The translations under genes and the position numbers were made by a program. 5,908 bases of DNA from an uncultured Clostridia bacterium (lineage in GTDB: Bacteria > Bacillota > Clostridia > Oscillospirales > Acutalibacteraceae): the NCBI GenBank assembly GCA_946409885.1, contig CAMJYF010000132.1, forward strand, positions 1 through 5,908. Direction: 5' to 3'. Positions 1 through 5,168 of this stretch are shown here, one piece after another (positions within the stretch are counted from its first letter, which is position 1; the number at the start of each line of letters is the position of its first letter). The notes under the pieces were generated by a model that was given only the letters and a program-made list of their open reading frames with translations, was not told the origin of the DNA and made no database searches.

Positions 1-1719
1 GGCGATCATGTCGACGGCCTTGTAGAGGATGTGGTTGACCTGACCCACGGCGCCATTGTACTGGTCGTAACCGGCCATTACGTCGAGCAGGGTCTCGTCA
101 TATGCGGCGTCAGCGTCGATGTAGCTGACCAGCGCCTTGATCTGATTCAGCTCCTCGATCTCGCCGTTCAGGTTGTTCATCACCACGGTGACGAAGGCGG
201 GATCAGCCAGCATATCGCCTATGGCGGTTTTGATGGTGCTGACCACCATCGGCTGCACCAGCGTGTTGGCGAAGGAGTAGACGCCGCCCAGGTTCACGAC
301 GGTGGCGTCGGGATCCAGCAGGTTCGCGGTGACGGTCGCCTCAATGGGAGAGGTGATGTTCACCTTGGCGGTGGCGCTTTCCACCTTCACCTGCACGGCG
401 AAGGAATCCTCATCCTTGTAGGCCTTATAGGAGAAGGTTGCCTGCGCGTCGGAAACGTTGAACGCGACGGTGGTGCCCATGGCATCCACTGAGCCGCCTT
501 TGCCGTTGACGTAGTCCTGCAGGTAGGCGATCAGGGCTTCTTCCACGTCGCTGAGCTTGATATTCAGGTTCATCAGCTCTTCTTCGTTAAAGGTCGCTTT
601 GGTCTTGAAGTATTCGCCCCAGGCTTCGGCGGCGCCGGCCACCAGCGCCTTGTCGGCGGGGGTCATTTCGGAATTTTTCTTCACTTCAATGCCAAGGTCC
701 TCGTCCGCGTACTGGTCCATGGCGTCCTTGGCCTTGTCGTTGGCGTAGATGGTGGGCATATAGTCGGCCATCTCCGCGCTGGCGGGATGATAGGTGGCGT
801 AGGTCTCGTTGTTTTCGTGGCCCACGGTCAGCACGGGGGGCTCCACGTTCACGCCGGCCTCGATGACCTTCACCATGCCCTGCAGCGCCTTCAGGAAGCC
901 TTCCAGCAGGTCGTCCAGCTGATCCTTATAGTCGTTCTGCAGCAGGCCGACGAACTCCTTCACCAGGGTATAAACGTCGGTGGCGCGCAGGTCCATGGCC
1001 TTTACGGCGGCCTTGCTGTCAGCGGAAAGCGCGTCGCCGAAGAACTTCAGGAAGCAGTCCTTCACGCCGTTGCTGATGGTCAGGTCAAAGGTCTCTGCGC
1101 GGCTGCCGTCGGCGTTTTCGGGGATGGTGTAACCCATTTCGCGGGCGATCTCCGCCACGAATTTTTCCTGAATGTTGCCGGTGACCAGATAGTCCTCATA
1201 GAAGGTCTTGATGGGGTCGCCGTCTTCCAGCGTCTCGATGTATTCGCCCACCTTGCCGTAGTCGAACACCTGATCGTCCCAGCGGAACACCTTGCCGAAG
1301 GTATCGGCGTTATCCGCCATGAACTGGAAGATGCCGTAGAGGAAGTTGACGTCGCCGCCCTGGCGGGGCACGATGGCGCTTGTGTTCAGGTTGGCGAAAT
1401 CGCCGCCCAGCTCCGCCACGTGGTCCTTCATGGCCACCAGGTCGTCAACGCCGTTGATGGAAAGGTCCACGCCCACGCTGGCGGTAAAGGCGTTGAAATC
1501 CGCCGCCTCATCGGCGATGCGGCGGTCCAGCCAGTCCAGAATGATACCGGCCACCTGATCGTAGCTCAGGTCCGCCGTGTTGCCGGCCGCCACGGCAGCC
1601 GCGTCATAGGGCGCGTAGGCGTTGGCCGGGTTGTCGATGGTTTTTTCCGCCGCGAACGCGGTGGCGCAGCACGTCAGCGCCATGAGAACGCTGAGAACAA
1701 CTGCCAGAATCTTTTTCAT
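1..1719 (-). CDS. Large secreted protein of unknown function (partial, C-terminus beyond left edge)
   Basis: I do not recognise the family. The frame is open without a stop for 573 codons from an ATG at 1719 to the left edge, so the C-terminus is missing. The N-terminus is a clear signal peptide: two lysines at 2-3, a hydrophobic stretch at about 4-16, and a likely signal peptidase I site after AFA (residue 23). Two adjacent cysteines (17-18) do not form a good lipobox, so a lipoprotein is unlikely. The mature part is acidic, rich in Ala, Asp, Val and aromatic residues, and has one visible cysteine (222). Residues about 50-290 and 315-410 look mostly helical. Residues about 415-485 look beta-rich, with alternating Thr/Val/Ala. 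A cell-wall anchor, dockerin or repeat domain could follow beyond the edge, but none is visible. The start is set by AGGAGG at 1729-1734, 9 nt upstream. The gene has its own promoter, which shares an element with the neighbouring regulator gene. Coding status is near certain; function is not known. Confidence 0.9.
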   Translation of the reverse strand, partial: MKKILAVVLSVLMALTCCATAFAAEKTIDNPANAYAPYDAAAVAAGNTADLSYDQVAGIILDWLDRRIADEAADFNAFTASVGVDLSINGVDDLVAMKDHVAELGGDFANLNTSAIVPRQGGDVNFLYGIFQFMADNADTFGKVFRWDDQVFDYGKVGEYIETLEDGDPIKTFYEDYLVTGNIQEKFVAEIAREMGYTIPENADGSRAETFDLTISNGVKDCFLKFFGDALSADSKAAVKAMDLRATDVYTLVKEFVGLLQNDYKDQLDDLLEGFLKALQGMVKVIEAGVNVEPPVLTVGHENNETYATYHPASAEMADYMPTIYANDKAKDAMDQYADEDLGIEVKKNSEMTPADKALVAGAAEAWGEYFKTKATFNEEELMNLNIKLSDVEEALIAYLQDYVNGKGGSVDAMGTTVAFNVSDAQATFSYKAYKDEDSFAVQVKVESATAKVNITSPIEATVTANLLDPDATVVNLGGVYSFANTLVQPMVVSTIKTAIGDMLADPAFVTVVMNNLNGEIEELNQIKALVSYIDADAAYDETLLDVMAGYDQYNGAVGQVNHILYKAVDMIA

Positions 1720-1728
1720 GAGTAAAAT

Positions 1729-1734
1729 CCTCCT
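1729..1734 (-). promoter_or_regulatory. Ribosome binding site of the secreted-protein gene
   Basis: A perfect AGGAGG on the minus strand lies 9 nt before the ATG at 1719. It fixes the start of the secreted protein just before the signal peptide. Confidence 0.9.
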
Positions 1735-1817
1735 GTTTTATTTCGCCGGGTGGTGGAGGGACCGGCGGCCCGTATTCCGGAAGAAACAGACTGCGTTTTT
1801 CTGTTGCTTTCAGTTCC

Positions 1818-1845
1818 ATTTTACGGCAGGTTTATCCTTTTTCAA
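1818..1845 (-). promoter_or_regulatory. Predicted sigma-A promoter of the secreted-protein gene
   Basis: On the minus strand a TTGAAA -35 box (1840-1845) and a TAAAAT -10 box (1818-1823) are 16 bp apart. Transcription would start near 1811, giving a leader of about 90 nt with a GC-rich middle. The -35 box begins inside the 3' end of an element that recurs at the regulator promoter. The same TAAAAT -10 box also occurs there, so the two promoters look related. Spacing is 1 bp short of optimal. This is a pattern match only. Confidence 0.65.
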
Positions 1846-1884
1846 GCGACAAATCCGGATCTTTTGTTCAAGACAGACAAAAGC
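1843..1884 (-). promoter_or_regulatory. Shared upstream element, copy A (putative regulator-binding site)
   Basis: On the minus strand this ends in CCGGATTTGTCGCTTG (1843-1858), which overlaps the -35 box. Copy B at 3300-3336 matches it at 15 of 16 bases, and at 21 of the first 25 on the plus strand. Both copies also carry a TTTTGT/ACAAA inverted pair on the upstream side, with a longer loop here (9 nt) than in copy B. The repeat and its position are directly visible. Binding by the adjacent TetR-type protein is an inference. Confidence 0.6.
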
Positions 1885-1891
1885 TCCGGAT
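1853..1891. repeat. Long inverted repeat upstream of the secreted-protein promoter
   Basis: Arms at 1853-1867 and 1877-1891 are 15 bp each with 14 of 15 pairs matching (mismatch 1860/1884), around a 9-nt loop. The outer part of each arm carries CCGGA. It overlaps copy A of the shared element, so an operator is likely. It could also terminate transcripts: the plus side is followed by a five-T run at 1896-1900, but no plus-strand gene ends here. On the minus side, which would serve the regulator gene ending at 1966, the T-run is short and poor. Confidence 0.7.
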
Positions 1892-1965
1892 CAGGTTTTT
1901 GAATTATTGTTTAAATGTTGTGAATCTGTAAATATCCGATGGCAATTATTGTGAAACGGTGACAT

Positions 1966-3240
1966 TCAGGCGTTCCGCAGCTCTTCCTTGATCCGCGCCA
2001 GCTCCTTGGCCTTGGCGAACAGCTCCGCGTCCGTCATGTCGCCCAGGTAATTCATGGAAAACATCCGCAGGGCGTAGGCGAGGTAGTAGGAGAGCCGCGA
2101 GCGGAAGCTCTCGCCGGGCGGCGTGCCGCGCCAGCGGGTCTCATTGGCCAGAAAGGTGCGCGTCAGGTAGCCGAACAGGGCGGCGAAAATAAAGGTGATG
2201 CTGCCGTTGCGGAAAATGGTCCTGATACCCTCTATCTTGTAATCCACCAGCTCTCCCCGGAACACGGCCAGCGCGCCGGGCGTCAGCGCCTCCTGGTTTT
2301 CCAGAAAGAAGAGGAAGGCGGCATAACAGGCCAGCACGGCGTTTTCGCACACCTTCATCACGTAATCGGTGTGATCGGAAAAATAGGCGTAAAAGGTGCT
2401 GCGGGGGTAACCGGCCGTTTTGCACAGCTCACTGACGCTGATATCGGGAAAGCGCTTTTCCGCCAGCAGCTTCAGCGCCGCGCCGCCCAGGGCGTAATAA
2501 AAATCGAAGCTGCCGCCGTAGCGGGCGACAAACAGGTCGGCGATGTTCTCGATCAGCGACCGCTCCGGGTGGTACGCGGGCACGTCCCGGTCGGGATAGA
2601 TGTCCGGGAGCAGCCGGTCGAACTGCATGACGCTGTAGCGGACGGAAAACAGCTCCGGGAACACCGCCAGGTTTTCCGTCACCCGGAAGGAGACCCGTTC
2701 CTCGTCCGTACGGCTGTCGGCCAGCTGCTGCTTCAGCCGGTGGGCGATCAGGTATGGCAGCTGCCGCTTCTGCGCCCGGTGGGAAAGGGTGAACAGCAGG
2801 GCGTTGTTCTCCTCCATCAGCCGCCACAGCGCGTCGCCGTAGGCCCGCATGGCGTCCGGCGTTTTTTTCGCGGGGACGGGAACGTCCAGAAACTGCCGCG
2901 TCAGGTCCTCGCAGCAGGCGTCGTACAGGGCGGAAACGTTGGGAAAGTATTTGTAGAAGGTGGTGCGGTTTACGCCCGCCGTTTGGGCCAGCTCCGAAAC
3001 GGAGATGCGCTCGTAATCCGTCAGCCGCGCCAGAAACGTATTGTAATAGGGGGGTATCTCTTCCGCCTGCGCCATCAGTTTTTTGCGGTTGTAAAAACTG
3101 CAGTACCGGGTAAAATGCGCGTCCAGCGTTTCGGCGATACGCAGAAAGATCGCCATGTCGTTGCGCGACAAGGGCGCGTTGCGCATTTTTTCAATAAAGG
3201 CCTGCTGTATGCGTTCTCTGGCAGATTGCTCCGTCTCCAT
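1966..3240 (-). CDS. TetR-type regulator with two helix-turn-helix domains in one chain
   Basis: A predicted DNA-binding transcription regulator of 424 residues, about twice the usual TetR length of roughly 200. Two TetR-type helix-turn-helix segments are visible. The first is at residues 79-99 (ISVSEL, then TAG, R-TTFYKYF). The second is at 267-287 (ISVSEL, then TAG, R-STFYAYF). They match at 15 of 21 positions and lie 188 residues apart. Each is followed by about 130-170 mostly helical residues, as in TetR ligand-binding domains, so the protein reads as two TetR units in tandem with about 65 extra N-terminal residues. TetR proteins normally act as dimers of one-HTH chains; this chain could form an intramolecular pseudo-dimer (inference). 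The ATG at 3240 is chosen over a GTG at 3270 because AGGAGG (3248-3253) lies 7 nt before the ATG, and the GTG is at or upstream of the predicted transcription start. It is divergent from the cupin gene and probably autoregulated through the shared element. Confidence 0.9.
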   Translation of the reverse strand: METEQSARERIQQAFIEKMRNAPLSRNDMAIFLRIAETLDAHFTRYCSFYNRKKLMAQAEEIPPYYNTFLARLTDYERISVSELAQTAGVNRTTFYKYFPNVSALYDACCEDLTRQFLDVPVPAKKTPDAMRAYGDALWRLMEENNALLFTLSHRAQKRQLPYLIAHRLKQQLADSRTDEERVSFRVTENLAVFPELFSVRYSVMQFDRLLPDIYPDRDVPAYHPERSLIENIADLFVARYGGSFDFYYALGGAALKLLAEKRFPDISVSELCKTAGYPRSTFYAYFSDHTDYVMKVCENAVLACYAAFLFFLENQEALTPGALAVFRGELVDYKIEGIRTIFRNGSITFIFAALFGYLTRTFLANETRWRGTPPGESFRSRLSYYLAYALRMFSMNYLGDMTDAELFAKAKELARIKEELRNA

Positions 3241-3247
3241 TCCGTCG

Positions 3248-3253
3248 CCTCCT
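3248..3253 (-). promoter_or_regulatory. Ribosome binding site deciding the regulator start
   Basis: AGGAGG on the minus strand lies 7 nt before the ATG at 3240. It would be inside the coding region if the GTG at 3270 were the start, which argues for the shorter 424-residue protein. Confidence 0.85.
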
Positions 3254-3273
3254 TTTTTATAACTACCCACTTT

Positions 3274-3302
3274 ATTTTACCAATAACAACACAAAATGGC
3301 AA
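3274..3302 (-). promoter_or_regulatory. Predicted sigma-A promoter of the tandem TetR gene
   Basis: On the minus strand a TTGCCA -35 box (3297-3302) and a TAAAAT -10 box (3274-3279) are separated by an optimal 17 bp. Transcription would start near 3267, giving a leader of about 27 nt. Copy B of the shared element runs directly into the -35 box, as at the secreted-protein promoter. Confidence 0.7.
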
Positions 3303-3336
3303 GCGACAGATCCGGTGTTTTTGTCCCCGACAAAGC
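3300..3336. promoter_or_regulatory. Shared element, copy B, between divergent promoters (putative operator)
   Basis: The plus strand begins CAAGCGACAGATCCGG (3300-3315), with one difference from copy A at 1843-1858. It continues into a perfect 6-3-6 inverted repeat, TTTGTC-CCC-GACAAA (3320-3334). One side overlaps the regulator -35 box (3297-3302). The other ends 1 bp before the cupin -35 box (3338-3343). A protein bound here could affect both promoters. The repeat is seen directly; the binding protein is inferred to be the neighbouring TetR-type regulator. Confidence 0.65.
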
Positions 3337-3337
3337 A

Positions 3338-3366
3338 TTGACTTTTTCCCGGGGGAAAGATATAAT
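3338..3366 (+). promoter_or_regulatory. Near-consensus sigma-A promoter of the cupin gene
   Basis: A TTGACT -35 box (3338-3343), a 17-bp spacer and a perfect TATAAT -10 box (3361-3366) make this the strongest promoter in the window. Transcription would start around 3373. The spacer contains the palindrome TTTCCC-GG-GGGAAA (3345-3358). A spacer palindrome is a classic position for a repressor site, and a promoter this strong usually needs repression. The identity of any repressor is inferred. Confidence 0.8.
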
Positions 3367-3374
3367 GAAAAAAA

Positions 3375-3418
3375 CGGTTCCGCCGGCCATACGGCGGAAC
3401 AAAAGCAGGGAGGAACCG
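3375..3418 (+). promoter_or_regulatory. Cupin mRNA leader with two competing hairpins
   Basis: A perfect 9-bp stem with a 6-nt loop (3377-3385 with 3392-3400) lies at the predicted 5' end of the mRNA. The same left arm can instead pair with downstream bases: CGGTTCC at 3375-3381 is complementary to GGAACCG at 3412-3418, which includes the last two bases of the ribosome binding site. The two pairings exclude each other. This could be a simple stabilising 5' hairpin or a switch that hides the ribosome binding site. The complementarity is visible; any switching is inference. Confidence 0.5.
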
Positions 3419-3421
3419 GTA

Positions 3422-3772
3422 ATGGTCAAATCGGCGAAGGATATGAAGGAGACCGTCAAGGTCGCCATGCGCGGCGGCGACGGGCAGGTGATCTGCAGAG
3501 ATTTTCTGGATAAGGGCGAATACGACGGCAAGGCCCGTCTGTTTTCCACCCTCACCCTGGAACCGGGCTGCTCCATCGGCAGGCACGTCCATGAAAACGA
3601 GGAGGAGGTCTTCTACGTGCTGCAGGGCGTGGCCACCTACGACGACAACGGCGCCATCGTAAAGATGTACCCCGGCGACAGCTGCATCTGCCGCAACGGG
3701 CAGGCGCACTCCATCGCCAACCGGGAGGAAAGCGGCACCCTGACGGTGGTGGCGGTGATATTGACGATGTGA
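3422..3772 (+). CDS. Small single-domain cupin protein
   Basis: A 116-residue protein consisting of one cupin beta-barrel, predicted cytoplasmic. Cupin motif 1, G(X)5HXH(X)4E(X)6G, is exact: G49, H55, H57, E62 and G69. Motif 2, G(X)5PXG(X)2H(X)3N, is present as G85, G93, H96 and N100, with Arg 91 replacing the usual Pro. All four usual metal ligands (H55, H57, E62, H96) are therefore kept, so it probably binds a divalent metal. Its substrate cannot be told: small cupins include enzymes, sugar or small-molecule binders, and sensors. An upstream in-frame ATG at 3296 and another ATG at 3365 lie before the predicted transcription start. GGGAGG at 3408-3413, 8 nt before the ATG at 3422, fixes the start. 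The gene is divergent from the tandem TetR gene with only 181 bp between starts, which suggests it is a target of that regulator. A 7-bp repeat array begins 20 bp after its stop. Confidence 0.9.
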   Translation: MVKSAKDMKETVKVAMRGGDGQVICRDFLDKGEYDGKARLFSTLTLEPGCSIGRHVHENEEEVFYVLQGVATYDDNGAIVKMYPGDSCICRNGQAHSIANREESGTLTVVAVILTM

Positions 3773-3792
3773 TTGCGGTTGGCACGCCAACC

Positions 3793-3829
3793 AGTCGCAA
3801 GTCGAGAGTCGTAAGTCGTAAGTCGTAAG
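3793..3829 (+). repeat. Heptamer tandem array 1 (5 units plus AG), downstream of cupin
   Basis: Five uninterrupted 7-bp units, all AGTCGNN, with variable ends CA, AG, TA, TA, TA, followed by AG. It starts 20 bp after the cupin stop and runs in the sense direction. Because 7 is not a multiple of 3, the repeated GTAAG places TAA in all three forward frames (3812, 3819, 3826). It faces array 2 as an inverted partner. Confidence 0.9.
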
Positions 3830-3896
3830 AAATAGTTGTTTTCATCGAAATCAGATTCCGTAATTTCAGTCTTATACAGGAACGCCCGAAGGGCCA
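3830..3896. other. AT-richer spacer between the two inverted heptamer arrays
   Basis: A 67-bp segment, richer in A/T than the genes around it. It has a small GCCC-GAA-GGGC hairpin near 3884-3894 and a GAAAT/ATTTC pair near 3847-3868. Open frames that cross it translate the heptamers into a repetitive DSRL/TTYD pattern and are probably not genes. With its flanking arrays it could be a mobile-type repeat unit or a folded 3' region serving both convergent transcripts. Confidence 0.4.
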
Positions 3897-3926
3897 CTTA
3901 CGACTCACGACTTGCGACTCACGACT
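3897..3926 (-). repeat. Heptamer tandem array 2 (4 units plus AG), downstream of the deacetylase
   Basis: Read on the minus strand, four AGTCGNN units with ends TG, CA, TG, TA are followed by AG. It starts 23 bp after the deacetylase stop, in the sense direction of that gene. Units pair with array 1 to give an imperfect stem of about 30 bp across the convergent region. Confidence 0.9.
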
Positions 3927-3949
3927 TAAAAATCCCCTTTTTCGCCCAG

Positions 3950-4852
3950 TCAAAGCCCATATTTCCGCATAAACGCCGCGGTGGAATACCGCGACGCCCG
4001 GTTGACGCGGCCCAGCGAGAACAGAACGCTCGGGTCGCGTATGATTTTGTTGATGCGCCCGTCGCAGGTCAGCGCGGCGCGGAAGCCCAGCTTTTGCAAC
4101 ACCTGCACGGATTCCCGGCTGATCTCCCCGTAGGGATAGGCGAATACCGTCGGCGTAATGCCGCAGCGGTCCCGCAGCGCGCTGTTCAGGCGGGTAAGGT
4201 CCTCTGTCAGCGCGGTTTCATAGTGGGCGGCGGTCTCGCCCTTGATTTTTTTGCAGCCGCGCCGGTCGTCCAGCGTGTGCATGCCCCAGGTGTGGCTGCC
4301 GATCTCCGCCAGGCCGCTTTCCGAAAGCGTCTTTATCTCCTCCCACGTCAGGTAGGAATAGGCCGGGGACCGGTGTTCCGCCGCGGCCTCCTGCTCCGCG
4401 TATTCCCCCACCACGTGGAAGGTGGCCTTCATGCCGTACCGCTCCAGCAACGGCAGCACCTCCGTCAGCCAGTTGTAATAGCCGTCGTCAAAGGTGAGGG
4501 CGATGGGCTTTTCCGGCAGGTCGCCCTTTCCTTCCGCGTAATCCGCAATCTCGGAGATGAACACGGCGGCGTAACCCTTTTCCTGCAGGTATCGCAGGTC
4601 GCTTTCCAGTTTTTCCGGGGTGATGTAGTAGTCGGAATGGACCTTGTCGTTGACGCACACGCTGTGGTACATCAGGATCGGCACCTCCACCGGGTCCGCG
4701 TCCGTCATCGTCGCCGTCATGCGGGGTTTTTCCTGGCCCGGCGCGTCCGCCCTCCCCCGCAGCGCCCCGGGCAGCGTGAACGCCGTCAGCGCCACCAACA
4801 CCCCCGCGCACAGCAGCGAAACAGCAGTTTTCAATCGGATATGGATGAACAT
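3950..4852 (-). CDS. Polysaccharide deacetylase (NodB-homology), exported or membrane-anchored
   Basis: A 300-residue predicted carbohydrate esterase family 4 enzyme, which would remove N- or O-acetyl groups from cell-wall or extracellular polysaccharide outside the membrane. A hydrophobic segment at residues about 9-29 after basic residues (R6, K8) is a signal peptide or membrane anchor; no certain cleavage site is seen. The NodB domain starts at VPILMYHS (57-64). Motif 1 is TFDDGY (120-125), with the catalytic base and metal Asp at 122-123. Motif 2 is SHTWGMH (186-192), with metal His at 187 and 192; it is one residue longer than the usual HxxxH form, a variant I believe occurs in related deacetylases. 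Motif 3 is FAYPYG (237-242), and Asp 264 follows in the next strand. Nothing essential appears to be missing. AGAGGG at 4859-4864, 6 nt upstream, supports the start. The gene is separated from nrdD by a strong terminator, so it has its own promoter, which I could not place. The acetylated substrate is unknown. Confidence 0.92.
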   Translation of the reverse strand: MFIHIRLKTAVSLLCAGVLVALTAFTLPGALRGRADAPGQEKPRMTATMTDADPVEVPILMYHSVCVNDKVHSDYYITPEKLESDLRYLQEKGYAAVFISEIADYAEGKGDLPEKPIALTFDDGYYNWLTEVLPLLERYGMKATFHVVGEYAEQEAAAEHRSPAYSYLTWEEIKTLSESGLAEIGSHTWGMHTLDDRRGCKKIKGETAAHYETALTEDLTRLNSALRDRCGITPTVFAYPYGEISRESVQVLQKLGFRAALTCDGRINKIIRDPSVLFSLGRVNRASRYSTAAFMRKYGL

Positions 4853-4900
4853 GGCAATCCCTCTTTTCGGTGATGTATATGCCGTCCCCCGCCCGCCTAT

Positions 4901-4927
4901 GCGGATATCGACAAAAGCTTTGCGGAT
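4901..4927. repeat. Direct repeat with a sequence related to the shared regulator element
   Basis: GCGGAT occurs at 4901-4906 and 4922-4927 around GACAAAAGCT (4910-4919). The same ten bases occur exactly at 1876-1885 in the inverted repeat next to the secreted-protein promoter, followed there by CCGGAT. Copy B has the similar GACAAAGC. It may be a weak third site of the same regulator, placing the deacetylase in the regulon, but ten bases can also match by chance. Confidence 0.35.
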
Positions 4928-4942
4928 TATTCAGCGAATAAT
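4926..4942. repeat. Palindrome upstream of the deacetylase gene
   Basis: ATTATTC-AGC-GAATAAT is a perfect 7-bp inverted repeat with a 3-bp centre, about 75 bp before the deacetylase start. It suits a dimeric regulator site, but no regulator can be assigned. Confidence 0.4.
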
Positions 4943-5015
4943 TGATAATGCGCAGGTATCGGAATGATGATTCTTTCAATTGGGCAGGCGTAACCGGTTT
5001 TTTGTGTGAACGGAT

Positions 5016-5066
5016 AAAAAAAGATCCCCCTCTCCGGGCAGAATGCCGCGGAGAGAGGGATCTTTT
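5016..5066 (-). terminator. Strong intrinsic terminator downstream of nrdD
   Basis: Arms at 5020-5035 and 5050-5065 pair at 15 of 16 positions, with further GGC/GCC pairing inside the loop. On the minus strand the stem is followed by seven T (complement of 5016-5022), giving a classic Rho-independent terminator for the gene ending at 5177. The plus side ends in a four-T run, so it may also work in that direction. It separates nrdD from the deacetylase. Confidence 0.9.
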
Positions 5067-5131
5067 ATCAGAGAAGTGATTATCACGGGAAATCGTAATT
5101 TTCAGAGGAGAGCCTGAGAGGAGAGGCTTTA

Positions 5132-5168
5132 CTTACACCTTGCACCTGAAACCTCACACCTCCCACCT
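5132..5168 (-). repeat. Heptamer tandem array 3 (5 units plus AG), downstream of nrdD
   Basis: On the minus strand five 7-bp units of form AGGTNNN (tails GGG, GTG, TTC, GCA, GTA) are followed by AG. It starts 8 bp after the nrdD stop, in the sense direction. The core is AGGT rather than AGTC, but the length (37 bp), period and final GTAAG are the same as in array 1, so it looks like a sequence variant of one family. Confidence 0.8.

Noticed and set aside
787..1725. Plus-strand open frame of 312 codons over the secreted-protein gene (and a similar one at 31-492)
   Set aside because: It is the antisense shadow of a long minus-strand gene that has a signal peptide, ribosome binding site and promoter. 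Its translation is rich in Val, His, Gly and Gln with no motif.
1604..1819. Minus-strand open frame of 71 codons in the leader of the secreted-protein gene
   Set aside because: Its ATG overlaps the -10 box, it has no ribosome binding site, and it overlaps the secreted-protein start in another frame.
3241..3270. GTG start at 3270 for the tandem TetR gene
   Set aside because: It is at or before the predicted transcription start, and the AGGAGG at 3248-3253 sits inside the extension.
3296..3421. Longer start for the cupin at ATG 3296
   Set aside because: It lies upstream of the predicted transcription start and inside the regulator promoter, without a ribosome binding site. The ATG at 3422 has a good one.
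2371..3513. Plus-strand open frame of 380 codons
   Set aside because: It is antisense to the regulator, runs through the divergent promoter region and enters the cupin gene in another frame. Its composition is typical of a shadow frame in GC-rich DNA.
3637..3897. Small minus-strand proteins across the heptamer arrays
   Set aside because: The translation shows repetitive DSRL/TTYD units made by the heptamers, then runs antisense through the cupin gene. There is no ribosome binding site.
3793..3926. CRISPR array
   Set aside because: The repeat unit is 7 bp with no unique spacers of constant length, and there are no cas genes in the window.
3836..4873. Plus-strand open frame of 345 codons
   Set aside because: It is antisense to a deacetylase with all catalytic motifs. 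It starts in the spacer between heptamer arrays and its translation is Arg, Val and His rich.
5104..5128. Small hairpin with direct repeat AGAGGAGAG after nrdD, as a terminator
   Set aside because: The stem is only about 5 bp with no T-run, and a much stronger terminator lies at 5016-5066.
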